Shown one piece after another: positions 56,331 through 60,982 of a stretch of 60,982 nt of DNA. How positions within the stretch are numbered: the first letter of the stretch is position 1; each line of letters opens with the position of its first letter. The notes below the pieces were generated by a model. The model was not told where the DNA came from and ran no database searches. It worked only from the letters and a program-made list of their open reading frames with translations. The stretch comes from Scytalidium lignicola (Eukaryota; Ascomycota; Leotiomycetes): the NCBI GenBank assembly GCA_002812745.2, contig NCSJ02000261.1, forward strand, positions 1 to 60,982, read 5' to 3'. A program made the position numbers and the translations under genes.

Positions 56331-57737
56331 ATGAGATCTGCTTCCTTTATCTCGTTCATTGCGGCATTGGCTGCCAAACAGGCAGCTGGGCATGCCACAT
56401 TCCAAGATCTATGGGTCAATGGGGTGGATGAGATATGTATAAGTTCATCACATTTAATTTCCTAAGACTAACTATTCTTCTACCAGGGCTGGTGTGTTCG
56501 GCAGCCTCCATCCAATTCTCCCGTTACCGATGTTACAAGTAATGGTATACGGTGCAATGTCAATGGAGCGCAAGGTGTTCCCAATAAATGTGTTGTCTCC
56601 GCAGGATCAACTGGTAAGCTATCAATGGCTTTCAAAATACGTCGTTACCATACTATATGTTAATGTCAATGGAAAGTCACTGTCGAGATGCACCAACAGC
56701 CCGGCGACAGAAGTTGTGCCAATGAAGCCATTGGAGGAGATCACTTTGGACCACTGCACGTATACATGAGCAAGGTTGACGACTCGTCAACGGCAGACGG
56801 CTCTACTGGTTGGTTCAAAATCTTTGCCGATACGTGGTCTCCTGTTCGTATGACCTTTTTTTTTAAATCGAAGCCAGAGTGGTGTTTTGCTAATATCGTA
56901 TAGTTAGCGGGTTCCAGCAATGGGCAGGGTGACAACTGGGGAACCAAAGACTTGAATACCTGCTGTGGCAGAATGAATGTTAAGATTCCATCTGATATCC
57001 CAGCTGGTGACTATCTACTTCGAGCAGAGGTAATTGCCCTGCATGTTGCTAGCAGTCCGGGCGGAGCTCAATTTTACATGAGTTGTTGTATGTTCTCTCC
57101 AACAAATCTTTTCCTTAATACCAATCCGTCATATCATCGTGAGATAGTTTGCTAACATTGTTGACCCTTGTCTTAGATCAACTTACTGTGACTGGAGGTG
57201 GCTCAGCTAGCCCAGCAGTTGTCAACTTACCTGGAGCTTACAGTGCGAATGATCCAGGAATTCTCATTAACATCTACCAACCACTCGCCACATATGTTGA
57301 CCCAGGACCGACTGTCTACTCTGGTGGAAGCACAAAATCAGCAGGCGCTGGTTGCTCCGGCGTTGAAACAGGAACAGCTCCTGGACCTACCTACACTGGT
57401 GGTGGTGGGACCGGACCTACTAGTGGCTCATCAATAACTACTACTTCAAGAGCAGGAACAACAACAACAACAATTGTGACCTCAGCTCGGCCTACCACGA
57501 CAACAACTAGCTCAGCTACCACCAGTGCCCCTGCTGGAGGTTGTTCAGTTCCCAAATATGGACAGTGTGGCGGGCAGCCATACACTGGATGCACGGTTTG
57601 TGCTGTAAGTCACCATCTGGAATATAACCTGACTTATTAGTCCTTGTATATGTATACAAAAGCTGACAAAAATTGCATTTTAGGCCGGTTCTACTTGTTC
57701 TGCTGTCTCACCACCATACTATTATCAATGTCTCTAA
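56331..57737 (+). CDS. AA9 lytic polysaccharide monooxygenase with CBM1
   Basis: Six exons (56331-56432, 56487-56613, 56677-56843, 56904-57087, 57177-57604, 57684-57737), 1,062 nt, 353 aa. After a 20-residue signal peptide the mature enzyme begins with His21 ([11 protein letters not shown]), the copper histidine brace; the second brace His is in [14 protein letters not shown] and the axial Tyr in [10 protein letters not shown] Gly/Ser/Thr-rich linker (about residues 245-310) leads to a CBM1: [20 protein letters not shown]. It oxidatively cleaves cellulose outside the cell. Odd point: the first intron, needed to join VNGVDE to [12 protein letters not shown], begins ATATGT instead of GTATGT at 56433. 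The next GT (56437) shifts the frame, and a weak GTGGAT at 56424 would delete three residues. The gene may be damaged or depend on an odd splice. Confidence 0.88.
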
Positions 57738-58226
57738 CTACGAAGGTTTCTAAGTTATGAATGGTTATGTATAATTGTAGCTAAACAAAAATATCTTACT
57801 GTTATTGAAGAGCTGAAAATCATGATGTATGACCTTGAGTGAAGTTTAATTTCAAGTTTTATAATAAGCTTGAGGCATAAATCAAATAATACCCTACTTG
57901 TATAGCATAATTATATTTAACATACCATTTAGCAACAAATTTGATTTAGTCTACTGTAACATAATTTTGTAATAAATTAATCATATTATTTGTTATTAAC
58001 GGGAGATCAATTAGAGTACTGTCATATGCAAATTCAGCTTGTTTTTTCGCGAAAAAGAGCCTTATACACCAACTTTTTTTTCCAGGTTACTTAAAATGAT
58101 AAAATTTGTTATAACATCTTAACTAATAATAATTTACTAATTTTTATTGAATAAATAGATAAATAATATATAATAGAATATATATATNAACCATTTTTAA
58201 ATTAAATTATTATAATATATAAAATA
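57738..58226. other. AT-rich intergenic stretch
   Basis: 3' flank of the LPMO gene, then strongly AT-rich DNA with an N at 58188. No gene recognised. Confidence 0.45.
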
Positions 58227-58445
58227 TATGTTGGTAGAATAGCGGTTACGTACACGTGATATTCACGTGCCCCTGTAAGCTAGTCCCGATTAGGTAGTGG
58301 GAACGAGCGAAGCTCCTACAGCTTCGCTCTCCCACCCCTAATCGTACAACAACCATGGAATAGCACAACGAGTATATTACGTATAATTGCGTACCGTACT
58401 TCGTCCTACAGGTGAACCGACAGTAAATGACCCAACGGGTTATAT
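58227..58445. mobile_element. Relic of the Tc1/mariner 5' leader
   Basis: The sequence around 58280-58335 (ATTAGGTAGTGGG, an imperfect hairpin with AGCTCC, then CCCACCCC) follows the same order as 18590-18655 of the complete Tc1/mariner element, and the nearby stretch up to 58440 has similar words (ACCGACA near the right end). The transposase is absent. It is probably a decayed or internally deleted copy of the same family. Confidence 0.5.
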
Positions 58446-58791
58446 GAATTTAATTTAATTCAATTCAATTCGGGTGAGTTAATTGTACGGTTTATGGGTG
58501 GAATTTCGGCACTGAATTAGGGTTTTATTGTAGCATAGCTTTGGCATTCCCATTGCAGTTCGGCTAAGTGGGTGGTTCACATATGTTAATCTAATTAGTT
58601 CTGTCGTAGTTATACTGAAGCGGCCAGGAAATCGAGGCCTCAGACTTCCAGATCCGGGGGCGCAATTTCCGGATGAAGAACCATCAACATCAATCAGTAA
58701 TACTAGGAATTCTAGAACTAACCCAATCTAAATATTCGTAAGTCGTTAAAATCAAATCGCTCAAAAATGTGTACATTTATTGAAACACTTT
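58446..58791. other. 3' flank of the MATE gene
   Basis: No gene recognised. Confidence 0.4.
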
Positions 58792-60982
58792 TTATCCAGA
58801 AGCATTCCTGTCCTTTGCATCCTCAACGGCTTGCTCCCAGTTAGTAGTACACAAAAACCATGCTTCAAGAGCTGCGACCCTATTCCACATCTTGAGTCAG
58901 CACAACGCCTTAACACACTTTGATATAACAGAAATAAAGGAAAATAAACTAGGAGAGTGTAAGTGGAAGGAATACTTACAATCCAAGCGCGATAGCTACA
59001 CCACTCCAGAGTCCCTCGAGCTCCCAATGCAATCCGAACGCCGTCCCAAAGGAAATCGGCATAGCTACAACGTAGTATGAAAAAAGATTCACGTAGCCTC
59101 CAATATGTTGCTGACCAAGACCTCGTAAGAGACCGTTGCAGTTCGCTGCCAGGGCGTCGAATAACTGGAATGCCGCGCAAACGGGCAAGACTTGAGCAAC
59201 GAGGTCAATAACGACCTGGTCATTGGTGAACAGCTGCGGGATGTAGTTCCGAAGTGAGGATAATAACGTAACGTTGAGAATTCCGACAATGCCTGCTGCC
59301 ACGAGCGCCTAAAAGTTCGATTTATTAGCAAATGTCATAAGGAGAGGAAAACGTGAGTTAATTATGTATATTTATTTTACTCACCACTTTGGAACTCGTC
59401 TTGGCTGCATCAGAGAGCGTAGCACCGATCAAGTTTGCGACTCGTGTGGAGGCAGCAATCGAGATTGGGAAGGGTATTTGGAAGGTGATTGCCGTGATTG
59501 TACTTAACACACTTTGTGCAGCCAAGTGAGATACTGAGAAGTAGCTTGCGGCAAGAGTGAGGATTTCGAAAGCCAGGAACTCGGCTTCTACCATTACTAA
59601 CCCGGGTATAGCGAGCTTAATCATAGGACCTATTAACAAATCAGTTATGTTCTGTCTTCTCCCTACGGTTATCCAGTGTAATATTTGAGGTGAGTGTAAC
59701 ATACCCCAATTGTGGAACGCCTTCCACGTAAAGCCATTCCAGCACTGACGTCCATCGACGAAGTATATGTAGAGCAGAAGAAGTATCGGCAGCAAATTAT
59801 CCGTGAAAACCACCGCAATGGGAGCACCGATAAATCCCAATTTGAGCTTCCACACACATAACCAATTCATAAACGCATTAACCGGCGCGGCAATAAGCAA
59901 GACATATGTCGTAGCAGAAAACAAGCCCTGCGCCTGCACAAATCGTTTCCCACTTTCAAAACAAGCGTATCCCGGAGCACCCAGAATCAGCACACGTAAG
60001 TAGAGGCCCGCAAGCTCTGCCGATCGCTTCTCAGGTACTATCTTCTCTAATATGCTCTCTGCGAAGAACCAGATCAAACCAATCGGGATCGTCAACGCCC
60101 ATAGAAAGTATATCATCCGCTGCAGCTGAAGTCCAACAAGATGCCTTTTCCCCGACCCATAAGCCTGCGAACACAACGTATCTAAACTTGTCGCTAACCC
60201 CTGGTAGACTGCGTATCCGGTGATATTAGCCGTCATACTAGCTAGACTCACAGCTCCAAGCTCTACTGTGCCAATATGTCCTACAGCAAAAATACTAGCG
60301 ACAGTGAGGGAATATTGAAGGAGGAAAGTCACTACAAGTGGACTTGAGTATTTCCATAACACTTTGGATTCGCGCTGCCATGTGGTCTTGATCAAGCCGG
60401 CTGCAACTGCTTCCTCCCATTGTCTATCAAGTCTCTCGTGGCGTGTCCGTGTGGATTCTATCGGGTCATTGGGGAGCAGGGCAGACGTCTCGGAAGGTTC
60501 AGTCGTGAATGCTGGGATTTCCGCGGCAAAGACGGCCTCTTCATCGTCACTCACCAACACTTTCCGGGTCTTGGTGCTGAAGATCCTCCGATAGAGTCGA
60601 TTTAATGCGCTGTAATGCGGTGGTGGTTGGTGTTTTGGTGGAGCTAGATGGTTATCACGCAATAGACTGCGTTCCTCGCTCCGAGACTGCTTCTTCTCCT
60701 TCTTGGTAAGATATGGTGCACCGGGTTCTCCTTGGGGATTGACCGTAGGCCGGGTAGCGCCAAAGGATACGAAGCTGGGTCGTCGGTAAGAGCTGGCCAT
60801 GGAGAAATTGGCGTCTGCTCGGGCTGTCGGGGTTTCTAGGTCATCGGAAGAGCTTGGGGTAGCACTGCCGCTGGCGTTTACGTTTTCATCTTCGGAGGAG
60901 CATTCGGCCAGGTCTCGCGTTAAGGACTCTTGGGCCAGAGGAGAAGCGGAGAGGTAGGAGGAAGTGAAGGGTGATCTTGAAA
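58792..60982 (-). CDS. MATE-family transporter (5' end beyond window)
   Basis: Minus-strand exons 60982-59705, 59629-59385, 59308-58980 and 58879-58792 join in phase to give a MATE (multidrug and toxic compound extrusion) protein. The N-terminal 150 or more residues are hydrophilic, Ser/Pro/Glu-rich, and the frame stays open to base 60982, so the true start may lie outside; the Met at 60800 is an alternative. Twelve TM helices follow, with SLDTLCSQAYGSGKRHLVG (the conserved CSQAYGA-type motif), PVNAFMNWLCVWKLKLGFIG, and RVANLIGATLSDAAK. In fungi these proteins sit on the vacuole or plasma membrane and export cationic or metabolite substrates by proton or sodium exchange. Confidence 0.92.

Noticed and set aside
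1..60982. CRISPR array, bacterial operon signals or prophage
   Set aside because: Spliceosomal introns, fungal domains and lack of direct-repeat/spacer structure exclude them.

Overview
This window comes from a filamentous ascomycete (Pezizomycotina). The evidence is short GT..AG introns of about 50-150 bp with CTAAC/CTGAC-like branch sites, Zn2Cys6 regulators, HET, HeLo and NACHT allorecognition modules, WSC and CBM1 domains, and transposon relics whose stop codons look like C-to-T or G-to-A (RIP-type) changes. A plant-associated or saprotrophic Leotiomycete-like fungus would fit, but the sequence alone does not fix the taxon. Gene models were built by hand. A model is called intact only where its exon lengths sum to a multiple of three.

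Layout. (1) 1-9 kb: a divergent promoter with a long inverted repeat, a Zn2Cys6 factor (470-2816), a TLC-domain relic, and two 14-TM (DHA2) MFS exporters at 3870-5679 and 6844-8875. (2) 9-30 kb: an accessory region holding a truncated HeLo/amyloid-motif gene, two collinear NACHT/ankyrin NLR pieces 17 kb apart, LINE fragments, a 1,064-aa secreted WSC-subtilase, a complete Tc1/mariner element with TIRs and TA duplications, a MITE nested in another inverted-repeat element, AT-rich wastelands, and a secreted GH105-like hydrolase whose frame runs through a single TGA into 13 Cys-rich repeats. (3) 30-44 kb: what looks like a catabolic gene cluster, with an isochorismatase-like amidohydrolase, a sugar-porter-type MFS, an HpcH/HpaI aldolase, a Zn2Cys6 factor, a TauD/TfdA dioxygenase, a kynurenine-formamidase-like cyclase, a flavocytochrome-b2-like oxidase and a mitochondrial SnoaL-like protein. 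(4) 44-61 kb: a HET-domain protein, an RNase H with an unusual twin Cys/His N-terminus, an NAD-dependent epimerase/dehydratase, an NTF2-like protein, an HNH-nuclease pseudogene, an AA9 LPMO with CBM1, and a MATE transporter running off the right edge.

How the genes may work together. The 30-44 kb block combines uptake, regulation, oxygenation, hydrolysis, aldol cleavage and alpha-hydroxyacid oxidation, which suggests use of an aromatic, aryloxy or amide-type carbon or nitrogen source; no substrate can be named. The LPMO, GH105-like enzyme and WSC-subtilase are secreted and act on plant polymers or extracellular protein. HET, HeLo and NLR pieces make this an allorecognition-rich, transposon-rich neighbourhood.

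Ten N characters sit mostly beside homopolymers. In the two that fall in coding sequence (14401, 46387), deleting the N restores the frame, so they look like assembly placeholders and not real lesions.
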